Origin: Termitomyces sp. T153
Taxonomy: Eukaryota; Basidiomycota; Agaricomycetes; Agaricales; Lyophyllaceae
Assembly (NCBI GenBank): GCA_018296165.2
Contig: JACKQL020000011.1
Span: forward strand, 434,001-498,000
Direction of reading: 5' to 3'
DNA: 64,000 nt
Below, in pieces: positions 34,750 through 46,855 of the stretch. Within the stretch, counting starts at the first letter, position 1. Every line of letters starts with the position of its first letter. Made by a program: the position numbers and the translations under genes. The notes under the pieces were generated by a model, which saw only the letters and a list, made by a program, of their open reading frames with translations, ran no database searches and was not told the origin of the DNA.

Positions 34750-37700
34750 TTTATATATTTGTAGCTTCTTTTTGAACAGAGATGGTCAAAAAGGTGCCTT
34801 GTTTTGTTGTCAGAACCCAACAAGCCTAACTGGTTGTAATTCCTTATTCAGCAGAGTCCTTCATATCTTTGCTCTTTCTCAACACACCCATTTTGGCAAT
34901 TGGCAAGCAAACTATACATTGTTTAAATCACATGCAATAAAGAAGATACTTTGTAGCAGGAAAGAAATATTGTGGTAATGTGGCATGAGGCCATACAAGC
35001 CCATTATATAGCTATTGTTATCTCTACATGATGTCGTTATGATACTAGCATTTGTATCCAATTTTCCATACAATGTGTGATGTTTCCCAGTTAGTCAATT
35101 CTTCAGTGTTCTGCCAGTTTAGGATGGATATTCCTCTTTGACCCACTACTCTCCTTTGTATTCCTCTGCATTTTGATTCACATGGTGCCATCTTGAGGTA
35201 ATTCAGCTCTTTCAGGGTAAGTAGATTCAATTGCAGAGTATTGTGTTTTTTTTTCCATCTCAGGCTTTTTTAGAACTTCAGGTGTGACAGTGATATTCTT
35301 GGTTATAAGGTCAGGATAAACAGAATACAATTTTTTCCTGGTGACTATATTTGTTATTGCTGTGCTACTAAAATTGAGAATGGAGACTAATATGTTGTGA
35401 CCAGAGAAGCCCCAGAAAGCTGCTAACAAACATTGCCCAGAAATTTCCCAAATCTTGGGCTCAAATTCATTATTTTTTGGAGCCTCAAATCTGCAAGGCA
35501 GCTGATAATAATCCCAATACTCTAAGAAATGAAGGTGTCAACATAACTTTTAAAGTCTTATAGAAGCAGTGGACAAAGCTGGCAGTATACAAACTGGTCT
35601 TGCAATTGAGCATGTTACCACTTGAGAGAGCAAATGTTATGACCCATTCCCAGAACCCTCTGACCTCTTCCCAAGCTGCCTCACTCCCCTGGAGTCCTCC
35701 TCCAACACTTCTTCAACTCTCCCAATCTTCATTCACTCACAGCACCTATTCCAGCTAACTCCAACACTTCTTCAGCAAACTCTGATGGCTCTCTGGCTAA
35801 CTCCAAGGCATTCTCCTGCAGGCCCCAATGCTTCCCTTCCACCTCCTGAGCCCCTGGAACTCTCCCCCACTGTTCCTGATGCTGGCATATGTTACTGAGT
35901 TGTCACCCTGACTTACTTGACTAACTCCAAAGCATCATGATGACCCTTGAGTGGCCTGCATTTCCATCTGATCCCATTAGTATATCACTGTAGCCCACCC
36001 ACTAATCATAACTAACATCCATTGACTCCACACAGCCCCAATGAGCCCCACCACCAGACCTGCTATCCCTGGAGCAGTTCCAGTAGTTGGTATATAAGTT
36101 GTAGAGTAGCATTCTGTACTCTAGTCTTGATATTGCCTTATTACCTATGTTCTAATTGATTGTTTCTTTATGTTTTATGTCTCCTGTTATGTTTCCTCTT
36201 ATCTCAGTCTTCCAGTCTTGTCTTGTTTTTATTTCCATCTATTGTCTCATTACTGTCTTGTATCTCTGCTTTAATCTATTTTCATTCTCATCTCCATCTT
36301 GCCTTGACTCCATCTCACTTGTTTGTCTCTATTTCCTTTATTGTGCCTAAGTCCCCTTCAACTCTAATGCTGTTACAAACTCCATGCTTACAATCATGAC
36401 TCACAAACATTTATAACCAACTCCAGACCTTGCTTTACACTTGGCTCCAAAACTCATCAACATCTATTGATCCCCCATCAAATTCTGGCCCTGCTCCCAT
36501 CACTTGCATAGCCTCCATTTTTCTCACACCTTCAATACTCACCTCCAGACTTGTACCTGGATCTTCCTCAAGCCCAATGATGTGCTCTTATGCCACCTAG
36601 TGCCATGCAGGAAACCTAAAAAGAGAACCCAACATTAGTCACTAGCTAGGGTAGCTGGCAATAGGAGGTTAATAGTTGAGGGCAAGTCAGTAACTGTCCT
36701 AGAGAATAAGAGCAAGTGCTATATTGAGAGGTAAAGTGGAAATGGTCAGTATCTCCAGCCTAAGTTGTTAGTGACAGGAAGAAAATGGATGAAGGCAAAA
36801 AGTGTTGCTAAGACAAAGCAAACTTTTAATGGTGGTAGAGGAGTTAGGGAGGAGAATAGAAGAGGGAAGGATGGTGATAAGGAGACTGAACAAAGGATGA
36901 ATGTAAACTAGTCACTAGCTGCAGTCACTAGCATTGCTAGGTCAAGATAACATGAAGAGCACCTACTGTTAGTACCACACTAAGTCAGAGTTGAAGTTGG
37001 CAAGACTTATCACTAAGTCATTGTCAATAAAGAGTGAGGGAATAGAGCAAATAATGAAGGCAAAATTGAAATCTCAAGCTAGTAGGCTTAGAGCTGGATG
37101 GGTTTGATTCAAGGGGAGTAAGTCCAATAGTATTTGATGATGTAGTGGCTATTTACAGGCAGTATTTATACTGTTCAAAAGTATAGTATGAGAAAGTAAG
37201 CAAATAATTCCCACTAGTGACAGCATCTGCCAAGGTGTTTATGATTCATACAAGGCATCAATCTGTAACTAAGTGAAAAACTATAAGTGAAGTCTCTGAA
37301 GTGTAGATGCTGTTCAAGTATGTTGGTAAGCTCAACAAGAGAAATAATAAGTAAAAAGGTATGTGTTTGGCAATATATCTATATATGGGGGAAGAAAGCC
37401 ATTTTGTCACCAAGGATTCACTAGAGTTGCTAATAATCATTGTTAAGAAAGGTCTTGGCCTTACTGTTCTAGACCCAAAGTCCAGACTCCATATAATATT
37501 CCTCGTGATTGGTAAGTCTTGTGGTCACTAAAGTCCCATGCAAAGGCTATGTCAGTCCATACCCTGGGTTAGGCCTCACTTGCTGAGTGTTGTGACTTGT
37601 GCCAAATTAAAGTTATCAGCTGCTGCTAAGTCCAAAATGCCAAAAAAAAATGGTGCTCAGCAACAACTGGGTCTTATCACTGACTCTTTCTTATACCTTG

Positions 37701-38110
37701 TCTTAAACTCCCTTGGACTACTTTGAACTTGCTTGAACTGCTTCCCTTGGCTTATCCTTGCTAGTATCTGAAGTCTGGACCTCTCTAGAGCACTAGGTTA
37801 TCAGTGCAGGATGCCATGTCCATCTGATAAGGACTCACCCAATTAAGCTGAGCCCCCATAGTCAGCAAAACCTGACAGCAAATGGAAGAGTCAGAAAGTG
37901 TTGCCATGGTAGGCTTGGAAAAAGGAAAGTGAAAAGGTGAGATGAGATAAACAGAGCAGTAAAATGTACCTGAAATGAAATTCAAAAAAAAGACTAAGAG
38001 GCAGCCTTTAAGAATCATAAATAATACATAAATCAAAGTGCCATGAAGAGCTTGAATGTTGTAAAGTGAAAATTTTGTTTTGTAGGTGAGGTGACCATCT
38101 AGCATAGACA

Positions 38111-38757
38111 ATTTGAGACTGAGAGATGGTTTGGGATTAGAACTGAGTCAGTTCATGAAGGAAGAATTTTGAGAGGAAAGCTGTATTGTAAATTTTGAGT
38201 GAGTAGAGAGTAAAATTAGGAGAGGTTGTGTTTTGAGAGTAAGAGATCAAAGGCCAAAACATTTTAAGTCTTGTGGAGAACCAACATGTAGGCAAGAGCA
38301 GAAATTGATAAAGGAAAAGAAGTCTTTATAAAGCAGGAACTTAGGGAAAAGGTGACAATGTGGTTCAGGTTTGGAAGTGGCCATTTGCAACATGCAGGCA
38401 GTTTGGAAACCTTGAGAAGGCAGGATGATCTCCACCACAGAGGAAGCAGACATGAAGGGAGTCCTGATGATGTCAGTTGTCCCACAATTTGTTGACATCA
38501 AAAACTCTGCAAATGTGCTTTGGTGTAATATTTTTGAGGTTCTAGCAATAATGAGTTGGCTGCCAGAGAGTCTTGTGTAGAGTGGCTTCCTATCATCAAA
38601 TGTGGAAATATTATTAGGGTGATCTGCAAATTAATGTTCCTTTGCACAGAAGAGACATATAGATGTAAGGCTATAAAACACCTGGTGTGCTCTGCAAGAA
38701 TCCTTTGAAGAAGGAGTGTTGGTGGACAGGGATATGAATGGTGCTTTAAAAGGTCAG
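38111..38757. repeat. 0.65-kb repeat, copy A (uninterrupted)
   Basis: It begins near TTTGAGACTGAGAGATGG and ends near GGGATATGAATGGTGCTTT. It matches the segment at 42599-43694 in the same orientation at roughly 85-90% by eye, with most differences being A/G or C/T changes. Read on the minus strand it keeps short coding-like stretches, including a Cys-x2-Cys..His pattern (CFLCGGDH), but is broken by stops. It probably belongs to an old element. Confidence 0.75.
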
Positions 38758-41700
38758 GAACTCTGTAAAATACACATTGCTCATCATCAAGTTATTTCAT
38801 GACTTTACTAATGATTTGTCCAATGAATTGTATGGCTTTGATGTTATCTTTCATCTTTGCATCTTCTTCTTCTAAATTCTTGAGAGAAAATTGAATTGAA
38901 TAGCATTAGACAGGAAGGGCAACTCAAAGGAAAAATCACATACAATTCTTGAGTCTTTCATTAATAGTCTCATAAGTTCACATTTTCTAAAGATAGCAGA
39001 TATCAACAAGGCCCTATTAAAGAAGCTTTGAGAGCATCTTTTCTGTGATGTTTGATGGCACTAGAGGATGATGCTAGTAGTAGAATTCCTTATTAGATAT
39101 TTCTCTATATTGAGCTGTAACTCCAATACCTGTTAGGCTTTCATTAAAGTTAGGATTAGTTTGAAAATCTGATATTTGTTATTGATTTAACTCATTTTAC
39201 TTCATTCACCATGCAATCTTCACTTTCAAATGCTATGAATTCTTTAGTTATAAATGATCAACAGCTTTAACATGATCTTCTTAGTGATACCTTCCTCAAG
39301 TAAAACAATTTGGAAATGAATTCTCCTTGTCAGATTTCTAAAGACTTTGAGGAGTTTGTCACAGAACATTGAGACATGATTCTCAAAACAAAATTTCAGT
39401 GAGTATAAAATAGACAATGATACATTCATCTCATACTAGTTTAGAAATCTTTGCCTCAATAGGTTCTTGAGGCTACTGGTATTTCTGACATTTTCTTTAT
39501 TGAAGCTACTATGCTTTGGATACATGTGATGTGGTTTCAAAGCACAAATTCAAATGAGGTAGCAGCAGAGTGTATAAGGGTATTTCAAGAATTGTTATCT
39601 TACTCTGTATGTTTTTTGTGATTTTTCTATCTCACCTTTTCACTTTATTTCTTAGCCTTAGTCAAAGCATAACTCTCTCATTTTTGACCTTGAAAAGAAT
39701 CATTCTTCAGGTCCAGTTTCTAGTACTCTATGTACTCCTGATCAATGGCTCACTCAAGCCAAAATACACACCTAAAACCTAAAAACTCAAAACTTAATAC
39801 CTTACACTCACTCCTAATGTCAGTGCCAGCAATTTTCCCTCCCCCACCCAACCTCACCTTACATCCCTCTGGGCTGGAGGCACTGCTGTGCTGCTTGACC
39901 CACCACCACCCACATGGCCAGTGCTCATAGCACAAACTATCAAGGCACCTAGCATAAATCCAGTTATACTAGGAGAGCACATCCAAAAATGGCCAAGGAA
40001 TGCCAGCTCACTCATTCTCTGCATATATGGGGGGGGTGCAAATTCTTATAGCTCTTATAGAAAGTACCATTGCACTGTGCAATGTGATGCTATACATCAA
40101 GCACATAATCAATTGATTTTAAAAAAAAAACAAAAAAAAAACTCTCATATCTTCAAAATTTATAGCTTGCTCTCATGGAGCATGGAATGTGGCACTGGGC
40201 ACAGCAGAGGCTCAGCTGTTCATCTGTCAGAATTAGAGAAATGACTTGGCTAGGTTCTTTCATATTGTTACTATAACTGAAGTGAGTGCTTTATTATATT
40301 TTATTATTACTAGACTAATATTTCTTTAATTTAATAATAATTCAGTACATGCTGTCAATGCTTTGCATCAAATGCAAGCCATTCAGCTCAAGATGTATAA
40401 ATCTTCTTCTTAGGACTGAGCAGTTTAGCAATCTGGCCTAGCTGATGCAGTAGGAATAATATGCCAGCCAGACACTGATTTTGAGTGGTCCTCTCCTGAC
40501 ATTGCTCAGAGTTTTTGTTATTATTGTTGGAAAGAATCATTGGGCAAGATTTTTGATTAATGGATGCCTGATAATGCCAGGGCCAGTTTTGATACTAAAT
40601 TACAACTTCAAGTAAAAGACTTCATTTTTCACAGCAATCCTTTTACTCATACAGATTTACAGGTCTGCAACTGTGGTCCTCATATTGAACATATTTCATT
40701 TGATATTCATATCTTGATTCAGTAAGTGCTGATCATGCTGGAGTGCTGAGCGAAATCATCTGTCTTAGTGAATTGTTGTACTTGATTACAATTGTCCAAA
40801 TACAATAGAAAGAACAAGCAAATCCATGCTTTTTGTGCTAAACATTGTATTATTCCTACCTAGTCCAATCCCTCTTCTGTATTTTTTCTAGTCAATCTGA
40901 CCAACTTTACTGATGCCTAAGTTACTTAGCTGAATCCAAGCTTCTGAAAGCAAGGAATTTATGTGAGTTTCTCTCTGAAACTATATTTTCTACTAGTCAA
41001 TCACTTAAATTTTGTTAAGCTTGTAACTAAAACTTGTCAGAAGTTTATTGTAGTCTACAAAGTATTGTTCTTGCTTTCCATCCTGGTTTACATCCTTGCC
41101 TTGCTCTTATAATGAAGGAGACTGCCATGCCTGTCAGCAACAATAAAGAAGTCCAGCATTTGATCTTTTGGCCACCCAAAGTTTTAGCAAGTTCTTCAAA
41201 GAAACAGCTGAAAGCTAAAGATTTCTTGAAAAAAGCCATCAAAAAGAAAAAAAATATTTATTGTAAATTCAACTGTTGTTTCTTTTCCATCCCAGGCTTC
41301 TTCTCATCATCCTGGTCCATGAATCACCAACACTTGCAAAGAATGCAAGGATCTATCTCTAGAGGATCAGTGCATCATCAAAATTCTGCTCTCTAAATAA
41401 GATACTCAACAACTTGATGGTTGTGCATTAACAGCTGCTTCTCCAAATGATCATCTATCCTTACTTGTGAGTAGGAATTTTGTTTGGTCACTATCTTGAA
41501 TGAACTTTCTCATAGAAAGGGAACAAAAGCAGGCCAATTAGATTTACAAATATTTATTATACACCAGAAGAACTTGGATTGCATCAGATTGCTCATTGAC
41601 CTGATGTATATCATTGCTGTAGAAGAGATACTGTTTTTCTTCTTAATGCTCAAAAATCATCAGAACTTGTGAGTACACTTCTTCCTTTTCAAAGATTGGA

Positions 41701-41811
41701 TTTCAACCAGAAAAAGTTGGTGCTATTAATTTTAAAGCAATACTTTAAAGGACACTTAGAAATTTGATGCAACATAGCACTCAAATTCTTCATTTTCTTG
41801 CTCTAAATTGT

Positions 41812-42285
41812 GGCTACTCATCTGATGCATGGTGATATGGTGTCATGAGAGTTATTGAATCTTGTGTTTCTCAAAGTGGTTGACCAAATAATATATATGG
41901 TTTTTATAAAAGCATTAATAGTAGTACAGATGAAGAAATCAAGGCATTATTTGAACATGCCAAGGTGAGAGAATTGCATTAGATTGACCAATTGATAACA
42001 CCTTAATAGACTGCTGATACATTGGTCACCATTGCTCATGCCATCTATTTCCCCCTGACAAAGTCTATTGGTCATCACTCCCAAAATGCTTCTGGACTCA
42101 ATTGTTTGGGTTTTACTGGAAGGGATATATTTGTATCTTTAGATTATATGAGTCAACAACACATTGATAATGAAAAAGACATATCTATTTGGGCATAATA
42201 TAAAAAGAAATGTGCTGCTCATGAATTTAACTTTTCTATCACTTAAAGAGGAGTATATATTCAGACTATAAACAATATTTTATGA
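41812..42285 (+). pseudogene. Decayed coding stretch, element gene of unknown family
   Basis: One frame stays coding-like for 158 codons from GYSSDAW onward, but it is interrupted by about eight stops, including several TGA. Recognisable blocks include STDEEIKALFEHAK and ASGLNCLGFTGRDIFVSLDY. Some TGA stops are what CGA arginine codons become by C-to-T change at CpG; the TAA and TAG stops need other changes too. I do not recognise the family. Confidence 0.4.
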
Positions 42286-42598
42286 TATGTTTGACTATCT
42301 CTGTTGTGTTTGAAATCACTTACTTTGTATTGAATTCTTCTATAGTAAACATTTACATAAAACAATTATGCCCAGCAAGTCTTTATAGAAGTTAAAAAGT
42401 AGTTCCACTAATTAATTAGGTTAAGATAATGGTCCAAACAATGAAAATGCCAATATCTCTGTAAGAGACAATAACAATAAATGAGGAACAGTAGATTAGG
42501 CTTTGTAAAATATATATAGTAAGATCTAGAAAGAAAAAACTAGGCATGCAGCTGAGTACAGTCTGAATTTTTAGATAATCCTGCACAACATGAAAGAA

Positions 42599-43694
42599 TC
42601 TTGAGACTGAAAGATGATTTCAGATTAGAACTGAGTCAGTTCACAAAAGAAGAGTTTTGAGAGGAAAGCTGCATTGTAAATTGTGAGTGAGTAGAGGGTA
42701 AAATTGGAAGAGGTTGTGTTTTGAGAGTAGGAGATCAAAGGCTAAAACATTCTAAGTCTTGTGGAGAATTAACATGTAGACAAGATCAGAAATTGATAAA
42801 GGGAAAGAAGTCTTCATAAAGTAAAAACTTAAGGAAAAAGTAACAATGTAATTCAAATTTAGAAATGGCCATTTGCAACATGCAGGCAGTTTGGAAACCT
42901 TGAGAAGGCAGAATGATCTTCACCACAGAGGGAGCAGAGTGTGAAGGGATGGTCCCCTTAGGACTGTTTGACTCTATTCTAGGCTTAGTCCAAGAATGAT
43001 CTATCATTTTAGCTCATCTGACATACTGTCTGTCAGGCCTTACACCCTTCACATGCTCAGACCTTACTCAGTATATATTAATTGTTAGCCTGGCTTCCAT
43101 ATATACCACTAACAAATGAAGTAGTTATGCTGGTCATTATTTCTAACAATGTAGTATATAGGACAGTCTCCAGGATACAATATCCTGAGACCAAATAATA
43201 GCAATGTTTACCAGCTCTATCCATTGATCTGACTGTAAGAACCCCAGCATTGCTACTCATGCTTGGCTTGCTGCACTTGTCCCTTGCCTGCCTCTTAGTT
43301 GCCTTTGTGCCCTTTTGACTCTTGCTCATTGCTTGTGCCTGCCTGCTCTTGCTGAATTCACTTGCAAAGTGTTTGTCATTTTACACAGACATGGAGGGAG
43401 TCCTAATGATGTCAGTTGTCCTACAATTTGTCGAGATTGAAAACTCTGCAAATGTGTCTTAGTGTGGTGTTTTTAGAGTTCTAGCAATAATGAGTTGGCT
43501 ACCAGAGAGTCTTGTGTAAAGTGGCTTCTCATCATCAAATGTGGAGATATCACTAAGGTTATTTACAAATTGATGTTTCTTTGCACACAAGAGACATGTG
43601 AATGTAAGGTCACAAAAAACCTGATGTGCTTTGCAAAAATCCTTTGAAGAAGGAGTGTTGGTGGACAGGGATATGGATGGTGCTTGAAAAGGCC
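42599..43694. repeat. 0.65-kb repeat, copy B (interrupted by insertion)
   Basis: Same orientation and order as copy A, starting TCTTGAGACTGAAAGATG. At 42939/42940 the match stops and resumes at 43386 (CAGACATGGAGGGAGTCC), matching copy A's GCAGACATGAAGGGAGTCC. Copy A therefore shows the empty site for the insertion described separately. Confidence 0.75.
42940..43385. mobile_element. Solo-LTR-like insertion (446 bp)
   Basis: The segment starts TGTGAAGGGATGG and ends GTCATTTTACA, i.e. it has the TG..CA ends of LTRs with short inverted termini (TGT..ACA). The flanks are CAGAG on the left and CAGAC on the right; copy A has a single CAGAC there. That fits a 5-bp target duplication with one later change. 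No coding sequence lies inside. It is also CpG-free, so it was present while depletion was acting. An unclassified MITE is the main alternative. Confidence 0.6.
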
Positions 43695-45019
43695 AAGATT
43701 TCTCCAATGCATGGTACAGCTGTAGAATGATGTGATATCAGGCAGCACATTTGTCCCAATTGAAGACAACATTGCTCATGAATATTTCCAAACATGCTTT
43801 GTGCTCAAAAGTGTACCAAAAAGGAAATGTTTCCTCTAGATCATTCAAGACCTGTATAAAGAAATCCAAGCACTTCTCATATTCCTGAGTGTGATTTGTC
43901 AATTTGGAATTGGATACTGTGTTGGAATCATACAATTTTGAGGGCTCTTAAGAGAGAGAAGTTTAAGTGCTGCTAGAAGATTCTTTGAAGCTTTCAAAAG
44001 ATGAAAAGGAGGTAGACACTCAATAGTCTCATAATTACCCCAAAGAAATATCATCTTTCTAAGGTCAAGCAGCTGTACTTTTTTGGTGGAATTCTCATGA
44101 GCAACAAAAGGCTAAACAATCTTAGTGTGAATATTTTGGGAGAGTGGTTGACTTGGTCAACATGATAGTTGGTGAAGAAATGGAGAGGAGGTGGGTAACA
44201 ATTTCAGATAATTAAAAAAGTGGTACTTGAACATCTCCATAATTTTAAGGAGTTTGGTATGGAGAGACCTATTGACTTCCTTTTCTTTATTCTTTTGAGC
44301 TTGATGTTTTACTTCTGCATTTGTTTATCTTCAGCATGCAGTTGAACAATCTCTTAAAGTAAGAAAACAGGAAGTTTCTAAGATGTTGCAAAGAGGCTTG
44401 CTATTCACAGGCTCCTTGAGCTTATTATCAGGATAGAAATACAAAGGCTCAAGAGGGGGACCAATATTCATGTAAGAGGAGTGAGGGGACAGAGTTGCCT
44501 GAGTCTCTACAGTCCTCAATCTACTGGCATGATTGTACTTTTTAGTTTCTACATTCTGTTGAATTCATACAGCAAGAGATGGTTCAAAGCACAGGAAACC
44601 ATCAGGAATTACAATACAACCATTAAAATCAAAGTTGCTGAGAACAAGACCAGAAATCCTAGCATTCGAAAGGATAGGAGATCTTGGAGTCAGGTTGTTA
44701 CTAGAAGGTGCAGGTGTACTCATGCCTGTAAATTGTACAAGAAAAGAAACTGGATAGAACTTGGGTCTCCAGATTTAGCAGGGCAAGAAATACTGGCACC
44801 TTGATGGATAATTAGTAGACCAAGAAGGTGACACCATAATGATGATATTTTAGGCTGTGAATATATGATTGATAGAGTGTGTATCTCAAACATGTACTAT
44901 GTCATCACAAAATAAGACAAGAAAATACATAGAGATGTGTAATAGTGGCTAATATCCTGCATATCCTGCACACACTAACCTTATCTCCTGAATTTAGCTG
45001 GTTGCACATGTAATCCCAG

Positions 45020-45484
45020 CTCATAATAATGATGGACAACATATGTCTTCAAAGAAGGAAATTCTGTTTTTGAGTACCTCAAGAAGCAGCTTGGGCAGTA
45101 TGAAACACCTCCTCATGATGTGCATAAATTGTGGGAAAGGGTTGCAAAGGAGTGGGATGGGATACCAGCAGAGGTATGCTAAAGACTGATAGAAAGCATG
45201 CCTAGAAGGATTCAAGCAGTCATCAAGGCAAATGGAGGACATACAAAGTACTAAATACCAAGGTTAGAGATGCTCAAAAAACTGTCCCAATGAGTGAATA
45301 TTTTAAAATGGCCATTACCCTATCTGTTTTGATTTGAATTACATAAAGTAAAATGCAATTTGTAGCTATGATGCCATAGTATTTTACATGATATAACCAG
45401 AATTTGAAATACATCCAATCCTTCATGCCAATGTCATTCTTTCAAAAAGTATAAAACATTGGGACAGTTTTTCAAGCCACTGTA
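45020..45484 (+). mobile_element. 3' end of a decayed Tc1/mariner transposon
   Basis: On the plus strand 45048-45254 translates to a transposase C-terminus: FEYLKKQLGQYETPP, LWERVAKEWDGIPAEV, a stop, LIESMPRRIQAVIKANGG and HTKY. This is typical of the Tc1-type DDE transposase end. Downstream, CAAAAAACTGTCCCAATG (45277-45294) is inverted-repeat matched by CATTGGGACAGTTTTT (45457-45472), and the sequence ends AAGCCACTGTA at 45484. On the other strand that end reads TACAGTGG, the usual Tc1 terminus including the TA target. The 5' end and most of the transposase were not found. Confidence 0.7.
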
Positions 45485-45976
45485 TCTCCAAAACCTTTTC
45501 CTCCTAGCTACCTGTAGATGGTGTTAAGAGCAGTGATGGTGAAAGCCTCAATGTCTATGTTATTGTCCATCTTGATGAGTGTTGAGTCATCCAGGAGCAA
45601 AGGCAAATCTAGACTTGATTCAACACTCTCAAGTTGGCAGAATGAGGTCCTGAGAGCTCAATGATCAGAGACATTACTCACAACATCTACATCCTGTTCA
45701 GTTCTCCTCCTGACATGCCTTCTGCTTTCTTCAGGTCCTGGCATTTGGTTGGTTGACCAACATCAAAGACTGACTGGTTTCAACTCTTGCTGCTTCAAGA
45801 GATCACTAAGAGACTCATCCTGTGCTTGCTGGAGTTGGACTTGTTGCCCAGAAGGTTTCCTCCATGAATCTGAGAGCATGGCTATCAAGTGTGTTGAGGG
45901 TATCTTTGAGAAGTTTCAAGTTTGCTCAGCATATGTCATGAAAAGTGATTGTGAAAGACTTTACATTGCAGATCAA

Positions 45977-46855
45977 CGAGTCCTTCACCATTTGATTAAT
46001 TGACAAAGGTAGACTTCTGGTTGATCCACATCGGTTTCTGCTTGAGTAAATGGTAGTTTACATAATTGTAGTCAGTGCATTTCACGTGGTGTCACGTTGT
46101 TTCAAAATTTCAATATGAGCGGTCCAATGTCCGACCGGCCGATACCCTTAATTTGGCTCACCAATACCGTTTGTTTGGCATACCATCCTAACTTAGGCCT
46201 TAATACATCTTTCCATGATCTTAAGTCTTAATCTTAACATGTATTTAACCCTTACATATCATTAACCTTCAGCCTTTAGAGCCAACCCTAACTTTGAGGC
46301 CCCCACAATCAAAACCCACTACTATCATAGCGAGCACATACTACGAGCCAAACGACGAGTAAAGAGCTCGAGATACACACAACGGAAATGATTTCTATAC
46401 CACTTCCTATTACAGTACAATAACAGAAGGAAGACGCGATCATGTTGGATTCGGATATCAAGTGAGATGGGAATGACAGGAAGGATGATGGAAAGGTTTG
46501 GAAAGGTTTCTCTTCATGAGAGTAAGGCGCATGAGGAGTAAAGATGCTGATGCCAGCGCTCTCGTCATGATCTTATCAAGTACAGGTGGGATTGCAACAA
46601 TGATGAATATGTTTCAAGTCGCGGAGAGGTGAAATTGGTGATTCGATTGATCATCGGTCGTTTCACGGAGAAAGATGATATGAAAGGTTCCAGACTTCGT
46701 AAAAAAAACGAATACGCGAGGTCAAAGTTGTTGGGCAGTTGATCAATCAGCAGTTGAAATGTACATGTGAAAATAAAGAACGTGAGACAGCTCGCGGAAA
46801 CGGATTACAACTCGGAGAATATAAAAAAAGAAGAGCAAACGATGGGGCCGAAAAC
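45977..46855. other. Intergenic between TE island and four-TM gene
   Basis: About 0.9 kb with CG content back to normal. The stretch 46180-46320 is rich in short CTTAA and CCTTA-like words. No coding sequence is supported; it presumably includes the 3' UTR of the minus-strand gene that follows. Confidence 0.35.

Larger units (their letters stand above)
34750..45976. other. CpG-depleted island of decayed transposable elements
   Basis: Over about 11.2 kb I find only about five CG dinucleotides (near 35035, 37504, 40751, 43432, 44667). TG and CA are abundant, and the block is AT-richer than its flanks. CG returns at once on both sides: inside the tRNA on the left and from 45977 on the right. 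No intact gene is present. Contents include a Tc1/mariner remnant, a duplicated 0.65-kb repeat, a solo-LTR-like insertion and broken coding stretches. This pattern is known from fungal repeats that were CpG-methylated and deaminated, or hit by a RIP-like process. Confidence 0.85.

Noticed and set aside
39830..40250. Poly-G and poly-A runs suggesting a retroposed poly(A) tail
   Set aside because: No upstream coding remnant or target duplication could be tied to the A-run, so it is treated as low-complexity sequence.
34750..45976. The CpG-poor block being foreign (contaminant) DNA
   Set aside because: It carries a Tc1 remnant of a type common in fungi and a nested insertion history, and a decay explanation suffices. 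A coverage check is still listed.
46180..46320. CCCTAA/TTAAC-like words suggesting an interstitial telomere repeat
   Set aside because: They are scattered and irregular with no tandem TTAGGG array.
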